A DNA stretch of 64,000 nucleotides from MTP4 sp9310u (lineage in GTDB: Archaea; Halobacteriota; Methanosarcinia; Methanosarcinales; Methanosarcinaceae): contig DAOUSW010000002.1 of assembly GCA_030627005.1 (NCBI GenBank), positions 27,568 to 91,567 of the forward strand, written 5' to 3'. The notes under the pieces were generated by a model that was given only the letters and a program-made list of their open reading frames with translations, searched no databases and was not told the DNA's origin. Both the position numbers and the translations under genes were made by a program. How positions within the stretch are numbered: the stretch's first letter is position 1; each line of letters opens with the position of its first letter. Below are positions 26,733-37,400 of the stretch, one piece after another.

Positions 26733-29318
26733 ATGATTTCCTTTCACAACCCAAAATTTCATGAAAAAATACTGAAAAAATACGGCCGAAAAATAAGGAA
26801 ATCAGATTTTCCAAACCTGTTTTTCAAGCAAAACGTCAAATCATCAGTTCCTGAAAAGAGCCATGTTTTCATCCGAATCAATTTAAATTTTCACAATACC
26901 TTATTCCAGAAGAATTCTCCCATAAGCTCCCCGAAAGAAAAACAGCAGGGAAATCCAGTCATTCCATTCAAACTCAGCTACCCTGATTTAAAAAAACCCG
27001 ACCTTACACATGAAAAACCAGCATCATGTAGCCTTAAATCAGGCAGCTTTGAACCCGGAGATCTCACACATCAGCTCATCAACCCTGAATTAACAACTTA
27101 TAACCTTACACTCCTTAAACTCATCAACCCCGAATTAACAACCCATAACCTTCAACACGCTAACCCTGGCTCTCTCAAGCCAATAACCCCTGAATTCATA
27201 TCAAGTAAACTTGCACCTGCTAACTTTGCATCCACTACCCTCACATTTCTTAAACTCATCAACCCTGAATTAACTACCTATAACCTTGCCCCTGCTAATC
27301 CCATATTTACAAACCTCACACCCCTCAAGCTTACCTCCTCTGGAAAAAATAGCAGGGTACCCACATCCGAAAAGGGAAACAAAATCCAGAATCCGTGGAG
27401 CTGCAAGAACCTTTTTTCGAGTGGGAACAGTTCATTCTTCATATATTCAAACCCGCCCTCTGTCCCTGAAATTAGCACCCAAAAACCCCATCCAGGCACC
27501 GATTCCCCGGGTCAGTCCCTGCTTACAGTCCTTGCAGAAAGCGGTCTTTCCCGGAAAATCCACAATGAAGTCCTGAGAAGGATCAAAGAGCCAAACCTTT
27601 CAGGCAAGGACGTCTTATTCAGCAGAGACATCCCCACAAAAAGACTCGGCTCCGGAACTACAGGACCCTGGTTTTCCGCAGAGGTAGGGAGACCGACCAG
27701 CTGGTCTTTTCCCCCCGAACACCTGAACAGGATAATGCCGGTAAGAAAAACGAAGGCTGAAAACAGCCAGATAAGAAAACATACAGGCCTGAAAAGACCG
27801 AACATTCCGGAACAGAGCTTCAGAGAGGCAGGCTTTAAGAGATTAAGCCTGAAAACCCTTGAACAGGAAAAATCAGGCAAAGAAAAATCAGTTCAAAAGG
27901 AATTGAAGCTTGAAAAATGGATAAGGGAAGAATTGAGCCAGAATAAACTTTCCGAAAGGACAATTCAGATAAGAACCAACCGAACAGAAGTCCAAAAAGA
28001 AATCCAGAAAGATGTAAATCGACAGCTAATCCGGGAAAAGCAGAATCTAAGAGAAACAAAGGAAAAACAGGATCTAAGAGAAATAAGGAAAAAGCAGAGT
28101 CTTAAGGAAATAATCGATTATGGAGAGGTTCCTAAGATGAGTTCTTCTAATCCGGTTCAATTCCTGATCCGGAATTTCCTGGAAAGAACTTCCCTTTTAC
28201 CCTATCAAGAATATTCAACAAATCCTGAAAGTAGTATAGCCCGTAACAACGTACCTGAACAGAAGACAGGCTTATTCCCATTTTCTAAAAAAGGAAGCAG
28301 ACAGATACTTCCGGCAGGTGGAATATTTCCAGTAAAAGGGGCAGTCCCCGAAAAAACGCTCCCACGAAGCTTCAGTAAAGGTCTATTTATTTTACGGAAA
28401 TCCCTTTTACAGGGAGACATGCCGGGCGTCCCCGGAATTTACAAACTGATAAGGTCCGAACTGTTTACCCCTATCAAAAGTCCGCTGTTAATAAGCAAGA
28501 ACGGAATCCCAGGTGCCAGAGCTGCCAGCCATAAGTCTGCAAGCACAGCAGCAGTTCATAAGAGATCTACAGGCTACAACAGGTCTGAAAGGATATTCCC
28601 GGAATTCACAAGCAACATTTTCCGGCAGTATCCACAGCCTCACACTGAGAGAGGGCCTGGAATTTTCGAAAAAATTCTCACCTCCTCAATTGAGAAGCAA
28701 ACCGGAAACCTGCATTCCATACTGGAATTGAATTCCTTTTTTAAGCCAGGACCTGAGAGCCCCGGGCTTATGGAAGCTCGTTCTTTTAATTGGCTAATAA
28801 CCATCACACATAACATAGCAACGGCTTCTCAACTTAATCAAGAGGCTATCCGCATTCCGGGCAGCAAAGCGGCTTTTAAACTTAATCACCTAATGACCCG
28901 CACCAGGGGCAGCAAAGTAGCTTTTCAACCTGATGTACAGGAGACACATAAGCCCGGAAATGCGGTTTTCGCTCCAGGTAATCAACCGGCAATTAAGACA
29001 GCGAACAGGGAACTAATTCATGTATTCAATAGACTGGGAAACCTGTTAGCCAGTAATAAATCGACTTACACAACCGGCACATATACAATTAATTCTCCTG
29101 CAGACATTACAAGAGAAAAAAATACCCTTTCCGACAGGTTTCTCACCTACATGCCTCTCACCGACGGACCTGGCTCCAGAACATATTTAAGCTCAAGGCA
29201 GTCCCGATACCCGCCAGTACAGCAATGCTTGAAGGCCGGGACACGTCCTACTTTCCTAAAATGCCGGTGCTTTTGGCATACAATAGTACAGCAACTTACA
29301 CACCTGAACAGCCAGTAG
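26733..29318 (+). CDS. giant eCIS repeat protein, part 1 of an interrupted gene
   Basis: 861 codons from ATG 26733. The first 200 residues contain imperfect repeats of the type KLINPELTTYNL; the rest is Lys/Ser/Pro-rich with a charged helical stretch at about 370-470. The frame runs out at 29318, but the following ORF overlaps it by 94 bases in another frame and has the same style, and the third one carries a C-terminus I associate with the protein between the tube and LysM genes in eCIS loci. I read the three as one gene of roughly 1,450 codons with two frameshifts. It may be a tape-measure-like or tail-surface protein; function not established. Confidence 0.6.
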   Translation: MISFHNPKFHEKILKKYGRKIRKSDFPNLFFKQNVKSSVPEKSHVFIRINLNFHNTLFQKNSPISSPKEKQQGNPVIPFKLSYPDLKKPDLTHEKPASCSLKSGSFEPGDLTHQLINPELTTYNLTLLKLINPELTTHNLQHANPGSLKPITPEFISSKLAPANFASTTLTFLKLINPELTTYNLAPANPIFTNLTPLKLTSSGKNSRVPTSEKGNKIQNPWSCKNLFSSGNSSFFIYSNPPSVPEISTQKPHPGTDSPGQSLLTVLAESGLSRKIHNEVLRRIKEPNLSGKDVLFSRDIPTKRLGSGTTGPWFSAEVGRPTSWSFPPEHLNRIMPVRKTKAENSQIRKHTGLKRPNIPEQSFREAGFKRLSLKTLEQEKSGKEKSVQKELKLEKWIREELSQNKLSERTIQIRTNRTEVQKEIQKDVNRQLIREKQNLRETKEKQDLREIRKKQSLKEIIDYGEVPKMSSSNPVQFLIRNFLERTSLLPYQEYSTNPESSIARNNVPEQKTGLFPFSKKGSRQILPAGGIFPVKGAVPEKTLPRSFSKGLFILRKSLLQGDMPGVPGIYKLIRSELFTPIKSPLLISKNGIPGARAASHKSASTAAVHKRSTGYNRSERIFPEFTSNIFRQYPQPHTERGPGIFEKILTSSIEKQTGNLHSILELNSFFKPGPESPGLMEARSFNWLITITHNIATASQLNQEAIRIPGSKAAFKLNHLMTRTRGSKVAFQPDVQETHKPGNAVFAPGNQPAIKTANRELIHVFNRLGNLLASNKSTYTTGTYTINSPADITREKNTLSDRFLTYMPLTDGPGSRTYLSSRQSRYPPVQQCLKAGTRPTFLKCRCFWHTIVQQLTHLNSQ
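27065..27320 (+). repeat. imperfect repeats coding LINPELTTYNL
   Basis: Four to five imperfect copies of CTCATCAACCCTGAATTAAC followed by AACTTATAACCTT lie in frame in the giant gene. They are coding repeats and not a CRISPR array, since spacing and length vary. Confidence 0.8.
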
Positions 29319-30694
29319 TTCAGGTACCCGTTGGTATAAAAGCCCCCATATTCAATAACCCCGTGACCCTGAAACCCAACATGACAGAAGGATACACACT
29401 TAACTACTCAACGGACAATGCAACCGGCATTAAGGAAGTTTATGCACACATGTACCCGGCCGCCCGGGTACTCGGTTATGCGAAAACCTGTACATTATCC
29501 AATTCAGCTATACACCCTGCAGTCCGGAAGCCCGCCAGCAAAGTTACTCCTGAAACCGATAATCCGACAGCCGATAATCAGGCAAACAATTATCTGGCAA
29601 ACAATTATCCGACAACTAATTACCTGACAACCAATTATCCGACGGCTGATTATTGTACGGCCCATAATCAAAAAGGTCTGAAAAGAGAACAACAAAATCC
29701 TTTCCAGATAACCAGGCTTCATGCCGTACTTAAGCAGCCTGCTTTCCTAAAACCCCTTACAACAACTGCTTACACACTCAAGCACCCCATAAACACGCTT
29801 TCCGGCAGTACGGAAAACTTCACATCCGGTGAAACTGCAACCCCGACGTCCGGCAGGAAGGAAGCGCATACAGTTAAACCCCCGGGAAACCACACACACC
29901 CTATTACATCAATTTACACATTTATGCATCCGGTTGCCAGGGCATTCAATTATGTGGAAACCCATCCACATAGCCACCCTGTATTTATGGCATTCAATTA
30001 CACTACAAACTATCCCTTAAACTATTCTGCAGCCCGGACACATGACCTGAAGGCAGGTACGATTAATTATCCGGCAATATACAATTATACTCAGAGGACA
30101 GCCAGGTACTCCCTTAAACTCTTAAATAAGTATCATTCAGAAAAAAAGACCGGTCCGGAAGTTCCCCTTCTATCGCTTTCCTTCTCGAGAAGGGGAACTT
30201 CCACACCTCTCCCTGATATCGGCTTTTTGGAACATTCCGGTACCTTATATCCCCCTTCAGAGACGGATACAACTGCAGCCCCTTCATACTTCATAACTTT
30301 AATCAAGCCGCACAACCCGGTTCAGGAAGGCAGACTTTCTTCAAGCAGACTCTCCTCAAACGGAATTTTCCCAAGCAGAATATCCTCAGATATGTTTTCT
30401 TCAAATAAAATTTCATCAGGCAAACCCTTCAATTCTTCGGTTCCCTTGCTATCAGGGAAGGACCACAAGCCCTCCGGACAAAAAGCCATCCGCGGAAGCC
30501 TCTGGATAAACAAAAATATGGAAGCTTACCCGGGAATCCGGAAACTGCAGCAAATTTCCTCCGCTCTTATCCTTTCAGCCAGGCCCAAAAGCGTAGTGGA
30601 AAAGGTATGTACAGGATTGATTTCTGCCCCTGCACCACGGAAAATGTCAGAATGGAGGGGGGGAAATTTCCAAAGGGCTGTTATTCAGGTTTAA
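29225..30694 (+). CDS. giant eCIS repeat protein, part 2 of an interrupted gene
   Basis: 489 codons in a frame shifted relative to part 1. It is rich in Thr, Asn, Tyr and Pro with repeats such as NNYPTTNYLTTNYPTADY near residues 115-140, and a low-complexity Ser stretch (FSSNKISSGK). It ends at 30694 just after a run of seven Gs (30657-30663). Reading through that run with one base of slippage joins it to part 3. Confidence 0.5.
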   Translation: MLEGRDTSYFPKMPVLLAYNSTATYTPEQPVVQVPVGIKAPIFNNPVTLKPNMTEGYTLNYSTDNATGIKEVYAHMYPAARVLGYAKTCTLSNSAIHPAVRKPASKVTPETDNPTADNQANNYLANNYPTTNYLTTNYPTADYCTAHNQKGLKREQQNPFQITRLHAVLKQPAFLKPLTTTAYTLKHPINTLSGSTENFTSGETATPTSGRKEAHTVKPPGNHTHPITSIYTFMHPVARAFNYVETHPHSHPVFMAFNYTTNYPLNYSAARTHDLKAGTINYPAIYNYTQRTARYSLKLLNKYHSEKKTGPEVPLLSLSFSRRGTSTPLPDIGFLEHSGTLYPPSETDTTAAPSYFITLIKPHNPVQEGRLSSSRLSSNGIFPSRISSDMFSSNKISSGKPFNSSVPLLSGKDHKPSGQKAIRGSLWINKNMEAYPGIRKLQQISSALILSARPKSVVEKVCTGLISAPAPRKMSEWRGGNFQRAVIQV

Positions 30695-30746
30695 GGGTCT
30701 TCCGGGCTCCGGAAAGACAGCAAAATCCCACCCGTATCCCGGGCAA

Positions 30747-31106
30747 GTGAGTGCCAACTTCACTTTTTCCGGGGTAGGAGAGGCAGGCAAGAATCCCGGG
30801 ACTGCCGGCTTTGGGGCTTCCGGGAAAGAAAGGTCTGAACTGATGCACGCAGGAGGAAGTATTCACAAAACCGGCAGACAGGAACTTGTCTACGGGAAAC
30901 AGGAAACCCTGACGGAGGAAGTAGAACAAATTAAGAAAGTTGTTTTCGAAACGAAGGAAGCCGTAGCTGACCACTTTGAATCCCATTTGCCTCAGGCGGC
31001 AGGAAAAACCGGGCAGGTTACGGACGTTGAGCACATGTCTGAAAAAATTATGCGGATGATAGAACGCAGACTGAAAATCGAAGTTGAAAGGAGGGGAATC
31101 TTCTGA
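30747..31106 (+). CDS. giant eCIS protein, C-terminal part with RRLKIEVERRG motif
   Basis: The last 119 codons count from GTG 30747, but the frame is open back to the G7 run near 30660, so this is probably not an independent start. It ends VEQIKKVVFETKEAVADH ... MIERRLKIEVERRGIF. The ending R-R-L-x-I-E-x-E-R-R-G is a recognisable C-terminus of eCIS proteins encoded just before the LysM gene. Its stop TGA overlaps the proposed start of the next gene (CTGA). Confidence 0.65.
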   Translation: MSANFTFSGVGEAGKNPGTAGFGASGKERSELMHAGGSIHKTGRQELVYGKQETLTEEVEQIKKVVFETKEAVADHFESHLPQAAGKTGQVTDVEHMSEKIMRMIERRLKIEVERRGIF

Positions 31107-31747
31107 CAGAACTTGAGACAAAAACCGGGTTTATCGAGGTCCTGGAAGGAACTAAGAAAGATACAAAGATAGAGATCCTTTACTATCCTACCGAATACAG
31201 CCTGGAAAAGAGCGTCTCATACTCGGAAGCAAAAAAACCCGGGCTTGAAGCCCCTTACCTCGAGTACACCGGGGGTAATGCCGGAAGCCTTTCAATCGAA
31301 CTTTTTTATGATACATACGAGTACGGGACGGATGTGAGGGACTATACGGACAAGGTATCGGACCTCATGAAAATAGACACCGAAATCCATGCTCCTCCTC
31401 CGTTAAAATTCATCTGGGCCATGGAAAAGCGGGAACCTTTCATCTGCGTGCTGGAAAGTGTTACTAAAAAGTTTACTATGTTCCTGCAGGACGGAACTCC
31501 TGTCAGGGCCAGGCTCACCTTAAAGCTCAAAGAATTTAAAATGAAACTTAACGAGCGTGAAAAAACCCTCCAGTCCCCCGACAAAACCAAAGTCCGCGTC
31601 ACACAACGGGGAGACAGCCTCTGGCTGATTGCAAGCAGGGTCTACGGAAATGCCACCCTCTGGAGACCGATTGCTGACCGAAACGGGATCAAGAACCCGC
31701 GGTTTCTTGAACCTGGAACCGAACTGATAATTCCTCCGCTGGAGTGA
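31103..31747 (+). CDS. LysM-type eCIS tube-baseplate adaptor (Pvc7-like), apparent CTG start
   Basis: About 214 residues. Coding similarity extends well upstream of the first ATG/GTG (31334): LTELETKTGFIEVLEGTKKD and EILYYPTEYSLEKSVSYSEA are typical of this family's first domain. An in-frame stop lies at 31085-31087, and the only start-like codon with a good ribosome site (GGAGGGG at 31090-31096) is CTG at 31103, placed as CTGA over the previous stop where ATGA would be usual. The C-terminal 50 residues are a LysM module (RVTQRGDSLWLIASRVYG). It links tube and spike hub. Confidence 0.85.
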   Translation: MTELETKTGFIEVLEGTKKDTKIEILYYPTEYSLEKSVSYSEAKKPGLEAPYLEYTGGNAGSLSIELFYDTYEYGTDVRDYTDKVSDLMKIDTEIHAPPPLKFIWAMEKREPFICVLESVTKKFTMFLQDGTPVRARLTLKLKEFKMKLNEREKTLQSPDKTKVRVTQRGDSLWLIASRVYGNATLWRPIADRNGIKNPRFLEPGTELIIPPLE

Positions 31748-31753
31748 GAGAAC

Positions 31754-32827
31754 ATGGCAGAAGGCGAAGATTCAGCCCCGGAACTTCCTTCCATTGAAGT
31801 CGAGCTGGTGGACAAAAGCGAAAAGCTCCCGGACGAAGACGTAATCCACCTGGAAATCGAAGAAGACCTCGAAGAGCCGGGCATGTTCAGGATTTCCCTC
31901 AACGATGTCATGGACCAGAAGACGCAAAACCCCAGGTGGTCCGAAGAAACCGGCATACAGCCCGGAAACAAGGTCAAAATTACTATAGGTTTTGTTTCCG
32001 ACTCCGACAATAAAACCCTCTCGTTTATCGGCCTGATCAAGTCCATCGGGATACAGGGGGGAGGCGCAAGCGGGGCGTCCCTGGAACTGTGGGGATACGA
32101 CCTGGCCTACGACCTGAAGAAAAAGGACACTGCCGGCTTCATATATAACGACAAGAAATATTCGGAAATCGTAACCGAACTTGCAGGAAATAGCAAGCTG
32201 AAAACCGACAAGATCGAAACAAGCACGCTTACTTATGAAAACATCACAAGGTATCCGGGAGAAAGCGACTTTGCTTTTTTGAAAAAAATGTCAGGAGAAA
32301 TAGGGTTTGAGTCCTTTGTCCAGGAAGAGTCCCTCTATTTCCGCAAACCGAAGGATACTACAAAAGGAAAAATCACATTTGGAAAGGACGATATCATCAG
32401 CTTCTCTCCCACGATGAGCACTGCGGCTGTGGTAAGCGAGCTGACAGTAAACTCCTGGGATGTGAAGAAGAAGGAGATGATCACAGGGAAGGCTACCCTG
32501 GACGATATCAAAAGCGGAGTAGGGATCAAGGAGTTTGCAACTGCCGCTAAAAAGTTCAAAGATGTTAAGCTGACCATGGGAGACAGGGTCTTAAGGAGTG
32601 CAGAGGAGGCAAAAAATGTGGCTGTTGTCGAATTGAAGAGGAGAAACCAGGGCTTCATCGAAGCCGGGCTGGAATGCAAGGGAAACCCGGAACTGCGTCC
32701 CGGGATGACAGTAAACGTCGAAGAGATGGGAGAAAGCTTCAACGGCGTATACTACATAGAACGGGCAACCCATACGATAGGGGCAAACGGGTACACCACA
32801 ACCCTCGGTCTCAGGGGGTGTCTTTGA
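31754..32827 (+). CDS. spike hub protein (gpD/VgrG N-terminal-like, Pvc8 part 1)
   Basis: 357 residues with the fold of phage late control gene D proteins: an N-terminal beta-barrel with GNKVKITIGFVSDSD, a second with NITRYPGESDFAFLKKMSGEIGFE (the diagnostic motif of the family), and a C-terminal PGMTVNVEEMG. It forms the trimeric hub at the tube tip. Its TGA overlaps the ATG of the next gene (TGATG). Confidence 0.9.
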   Translation: MAEGEDSAPELPSIEVELVDKSEKLPDEDVIHLEIEEDLEEPGMFRISLNDVMDQKTQNPRWSEETGIQPGNKVKITIGFVSDSDNKTLSFIGLIKSIGIQGGGASGASLELWGYDLAYDLKKKDTAGFIYNDKKYSEIVTELAGNSKLKTDKIETSTLTYENITRYPGESDFAFLKKMSGEIGFESFVQEESLYFRKPKDTTKGKITFGKDDIISFSPTMSTAAVVSELTVNSWDVKKKEMITGKATLDDIKSGVGIKEFATAAKKFKDVKLTMGDRVLRSAEEAKNVAVVELKRRNQGFIEAGLECKGNPELRPGMTVNVEEMGESFNGVYYIERATHTIGANGYTTTLGLRGCL

Positions 32828-33465
32828 TGGGCCTGGGGGAATTCCTCAACCTCGGCGGAGACGGCAGCCCGCGCATTTTCGGAGTTGTAGTTGCTCTTGT
32901 AACCGATAATAAGGACGAGGAGGAACAGGGCAGGGTCAAGATAAAATTTCCCTGGATGGGGGATGAAGCCGGGGAAGCCTGGGCAAGGCTTGCCACCCTT
33001 ATGGGCGGAAAAGACCGGGGAATGGTCTTTTACCCGGAAGTGGACGACGAGGTCCTTGTGGTGTTCGAGCAGGGGAACATAAATTACCCTTACGTAATCG
33101 GGGCTCTCTGGAACGGAAAAGATAAGCCTCCGGAAAAGAACAGTGACGGGAAAAATAACATCAAGATGATCAAATCCCGGAGCGGGCACACGATAATAAT
33201 CGATGACAAGGAAGGAAAAGAAAAAATTGAGATCATAGACAAGAGCAAGAAAAATAAAATCTGCATCGATTCCTCCAAGAAAAAAATTTCAATGGAGTGC
33301 GAAGGAGACATCGAGCTCTCTGCGGCCAAAGGGAAAGTTTCCATCAAAGCCAAGGAAATTGAAATAAAATCTTCAAGCTCGGCAAAAATCGAAGCTTCCG
33401 CCGGGATGGACCTGAAGGCTTCAGGCATTATGAAAATCAAAGGCTCAATGGTGAACATCAACTGA
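32827..33465 (+). CDS. baseplate assembly protein V / spike (VgrG C-terminal-like, Pvc8 part 2)
   Basis: 212 residues from ATG 32827, chosen because it overlaps the previous stop by one base and MGLGEFLNLGG begins the conserved part. The OB-fold gpV domain contains VALVTDNKDEEEQGRVKIKF and EVDDEVLVVFEQGNINYPYV. It is followed by a repetitive beta-helix needle (KISMECEGDIELSAAKGKVSIKAKEIEIKS). It forms the spike under the hub. Confidence 0.9.
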   Translation: MGLGEFLNLGGDGSPRIFGVVVALVTDNKDEEEQGRVKIKFPWMGDEAGEAWARLATLMGGKDRGMVFYPEVDDEVLVVFEQGNINYPYVIGALWNGKDKPPEKNSDGKNNIKMIKSRSGHTIIIDDKEGKEKIEIIDKSKKNKICIDSSKKKISMECEGDIELSAAKGKVSIKAKEIEIKSSSSAKIEASAGMDLKASGIMKIKGSMVNIN

Positions 33466-33539
33466 ACGTCAACAAAGCTCAAAAAACCAAATAAGTCATA
33501 ATAATCCAGAAGTGAATCAAAAAAGCAGGAGTTAGAAAG

Positions 33540-33932
33540 ATGGGAATGCCAGCAGCCAAACAGGGAGACAAAATTGTTGCAACTGATATCCATATCGTTA
33601 TGATCCCTTCTCCCACGGGACAGGTCCCGACCCCACTTCCCCACCCGTTCAACGGGACCATAGACGGCAGCCTCAGCCAGGACGTGAAGATCATGGGAAA
33701 GCCAGCAGCAACGGCTAATTCCACTGCAACAAACAACCCCGCCCATATCCCCCAGGGAGGGCAGTTCCAGAAGCAGCCTACTAATAAAGCCACGATCATG
33801 ATGGGGAGCCCTACCGTGAAAATCAACGGAAAAATGGCTGCAAGGAACGGGGATACGGCCCTTACCTGTAACGACCCTTCGGACCTGCCGGTAGGAAAAG
33901 TAATCGCAACCGGCACGGTATCTATCGGGTGA
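33540..33932 (+). CDS. PAAR-like spike tip protein (Pvc10-like)
   Basis: 130 residues. MPAAKQGDKIVATDIHIV at the start and repeated G-SP-T-VKINGKMAARNGD elements are typical of PAAR-like (DUF4150 type) tips that cap the spike and may carry effectors. No extension domain is present. It lies between the spike and gp25 genes, as in other eCIS clusters. Confidence 0.88.
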   Translation: MGMPAAKQGDKIVATDIHIVMIPSPTGQVPTPLPHPFNGTIDGSLSQDVKIMGKPAATANSTATNNPAHIPQGGQFQKQPTNKATIMMGSPTVKINGKMAARNGDTALTCNDPSDLPVGKVIATGTVSIG

Positions 33933-33938
33933 AGACTG

Positions 33939-34334
33939 ATGAAAAGGGAATTTCTCGGGACCGGCTGGAAGTACCCGGTAACTGTGGAAGCTGACGGGAG
34001 TGTTTCAAGCTCCAGCTACGACGAAAACATCCGGGAGTCTATCCTGATTATCCTGGGGACCGCCAAAGGAGAACGCTTGATGCGCCCGGAATTCGGCTGC
34101 TCCATACATGACTATGCTTACGGGACGATGGACACGCTTACGCGCCGGATGATCGAAAACGCCGTGTACGAAGCCCTTGTGGACTGGGAGCCTCGCATTG
34201 AGGTGAATGAGATCAAAACTCTCACGGAAAAAGCCTCGGAGGGGAAACTTCTGATAAGCGTCGACTACAAGGTACGGAGGAGCAATACCCAGGTCAACCT
34301 TGTCTATCCGTTTTACCTGAAAGAAGGAGCCTGA
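33939..34334 (+). CDS. gp25-like baseplate wedge protein (Pvc9-like)
   Basis: 131 residues with the gp25 signature: ESILIILGTAKGERLMRPEFGC followed by a helix and WEPRIEVNEI. This is the lysozyme-fold wedge protein that nucleates the baseplate and sheath. It starts at ATG 33939, six bases after the PAAR stop. The frame is complete. Confidence 0.92.
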   Translation: MKREFLGTGWKYPVTVEADGSVSSSSYDENIRESILIILGTAKGERLMRPEFGCSIHDYAYGTMDTLTRRMIENAVYEALVDWEPRIEVNEIKTLTEKASEGKLLISVDYKVRRSNTQVNLVYPFYLKEGA

Positions 34335-34483
34335 ACGGATAAGCTCAAACAGGCTGGATGAGCAGAACATGAAAAAATGAAACAAAATTGAACAGCGGAT
34401 CTGATTCCGGTCGAAGGGTATGAACCCGACCGGATAATCTGAGATCTTGCCCATTCCGCAGTGAAGGAAAAAGGAGAAACACG

Positions 34484-37400
34484 ATGGAAAGAAAGGTTCC
34501 GAAGATAAGGGAAACTACAGCAGATACGGTGCTGGAAGAAATCCGAAGAAAAGCACCCTTTTATGTCCCCGAGTGGACTCCCGGAACCGAAGGAGACTTC
34601 GGGACAGCCCTATCCAGGATCTTTGCCGGTATGGCCGAGACCATCGCAAGTAACCTGAACGATGCCCCCCAAAAAACACCTCCTATCTTTCCTCGATATG
34701 CTGAACTTCTCCCTCCTCCCTGCCCTGCCCGCAAGGACGGTACTCTGCTTTGTCCCCGGCCCCGGAGCCCCGGAAAACGTAATGGTCCCTGTCGGGACTC
34801 GGGCTACGGCCGAAGGCCCGGAAGGGGAAACCCTCTTCTTTGAAACTGAGAAAACCATCGCAGCGACCCCTGCCAGACTGGACTTCGTCTGCAGCACGGA
34901 CCGGGAAAGAGACACTGTCTTCGACCACAGCTCCACGGCAAGAGAAGCGGAAACCTCTACCCTGTTTTCCGGCAGGAACCTGCAGGAGCATGTCTTCTAC
35001 ATAGGGGATAAAGAACTATTCGGGGTAAGGAAAGGAAAAATTAGCCTCAGTCTTGAGGCTTCCGGACCTATCCCGGCCAGGGTACTTGCCGAGACAAACC
35101 TGTTTGCCTGGGAATACGCAGCTTCCGAAAACGGAACAGAAGATGGAGGAGAAGAGGATGGGGGAGAAGAGGAGGAAGATGAAGAAAAAAAAGAGATCGA
35201 TGAATGGCTCCCTTTTTCGTCAGCAAAGTTCTCAGACGGAAAACTGGTCATTTCAAAGGGAGAAGGAGTAATCGGGAAGGGAAAAGTAAACGGGATCAAA
35301 AGCCGGTGGGTCCGCTGCCGTTTGAAAGAAGCGGAGATTTCAGAACTGGAACAGTTCCGCCTCAGTTCGGTTAAGGTGGAGATCTCTGCCGAGGGGATCA
35401 CACCTGAGCTGCTGTTTTATAATGACATTCCTCTTGAAGAAGAAGAGGAGGAAGAAGAAGAAGAGGAGGAAGAAGAAGAAGTAAAAGGGATACAGCCTTT
35501 CGGGAGCAAACCAGCACTTTATGACACTTTTTACATGGCCTGTTCGGAGGTATTTTCAAGACAGGGGTGTGAGGTCCGGCTGGACTTCGACCTTTTGCCA
35601 GGAAAGACGGGGCCGGGCTTACCCCCGGAAAAACCGGTACTCTCGTGGGAGTACTGGAACGGGGAGAGCTGGCGCAACCTTAAGAAATTCATGGATTTCA
35701 GCATGGATTTAGGGGAGGGAAAGGAAGGAAAAAGCTGGGAAGGAAAAGGAAGAGAAGGAAAAGGAGGAGAAGGGGAGAAGTTTCCGGAAGTGGAGCCTGA
35801 GAACTTCCCGGCAAAGGAAACAACCGAAAAGGAAGCTGAAAAGGAATCTTATGAAGTTACCAGGTTCTTTCACGCAAAAGACAAAGAAGACAGAAAAGAA
35901 AAGGATGAAATCGCCCTCTTCGTTCAGGCAAGCGCTAAAATTCGGGAAATGCCTCCCATGGTCCCGGGAAATGTCAACGGGACTGAAAATTACTGGGTCC
36001 GGGTCAGGCTCATTGAAGGGAATTTCGGGAAAGAGTATGTGATTTCCAAAAAGAACAAAATCGAACCCGGAAAATTCCACCCTCCCGAAATAAGAAACCT
36101 GAAACTCAGTTACATCGATAGGGAAGGAAGGAAACCCGGAGACCTGGTATCCGAAAACAACAGGGTTTTTGAAAATAAAGGGAAAGAAATGAAACTTGCC
36201 GGAAGCTTCAGGCCCTTCGAAGGGGTTTTCGAACCCCTGCCGGCAGTATATTTCGGCTTCACCTCAAAACTCGTAAAAGGCCCCCTCAGCCTGTTTGCCA
36301 AACTCGAGGAAACCTTTGTTGATGAAGGCCCACCTGTAAAGTTCAGGTGGCAGTACCTCCCTGCAGGAAATGGAAGCTCCGAGGAAGGGGAAAGGAAATG
36401 GAAATGGAAAGATCTCGAAGGTCTTGACGAAACCGGGGGGCTTGCAAAAAGCGGGGTCCTGGAATTTTTTGTCCCCGGAGAGATGAAGGCTTTGCAGCTT
36501 TTCGGTTCAAAAAGCCCGCTATACTGGGTCAGGATCCTGTTCATAAAAGGAAAGAGGACTCCACGGATTTCCGGGCTGTACCCCAACTGCGTATGGGCAG
36601 TCCAGGCCAGGACGGTTGAAGAAGAGATGTTAGGTTCCGGTTCCGGAGAAGCCGGACAGGTTTTTATGCTTATGAACCGGCCGGTGGTGGATGCCAGTGC
36701 CCGGGCAAACGAAGCAGCCTGGCTTCCGGAAGGGGAAAAACAGGCCCTGCTTAAGGAAAGGGCCCGGGATGTGGAAGCAATAAAAGATGACAATGGCAGG
36801 TTTTCGGAGTTCTGGGTCAGGTGGGAGGAAGTGCCAGACTTCAGCGGCTCGGAAGGGAAAAGCCGGCATTACCTGCTCGACCGGACTTCCGGGGAAATCC
36901 GCTTTGGGGACGGGACCCGGGGCATGATCCTGCCGCTGGGGGCAAACAACGTTAAAGCCAGCTACCGGACAGGAGGGGGAGAAGCCGGAAACCTGGAAGC
37001 TTATTCGATCACGAAACTGTACAGCGCTTTAAAGTACATCGATGAGGTGTACAATCCGGGCGCCTCCGACGGGGGGTCCGAAACCGAGAGCGTGAATGAA
37101 CTGCTGGAACGGGCTCCTGCCACTTTCAGGCACAGGGGGAGGGGAGTAAGCGCAAATGATATCATGCAGCTTGCCAGGGAAGCCACGGGAAAAGTAGCGA
37201 AAGTCAGGGTACTTTCAGGTTCGGATGAAGAAGGGAACAGAGTCCCCAGGCTGGTGACAGCTGTCATAGTGCCTGAACTCCCCGGGCCGAGGCCTGCTCC
37301 GACAGGGGAGCTTATACGAATGGTCGAAAGTTACCTGAAAGCCAGAGCCTCGAGCACCGGAAAACTGAAGGTGGCAGGCCCTATTTACTGCAGGGTGGAC

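Noticed and set aside
27065..27320. Regular direct repeats that might be a CRISPR array
   Set aside because: Spacing and unit length vary and the repeats are in frame within a long ORF (LINPELTTYNL), so they are coding repeats. No cas genes are seen.
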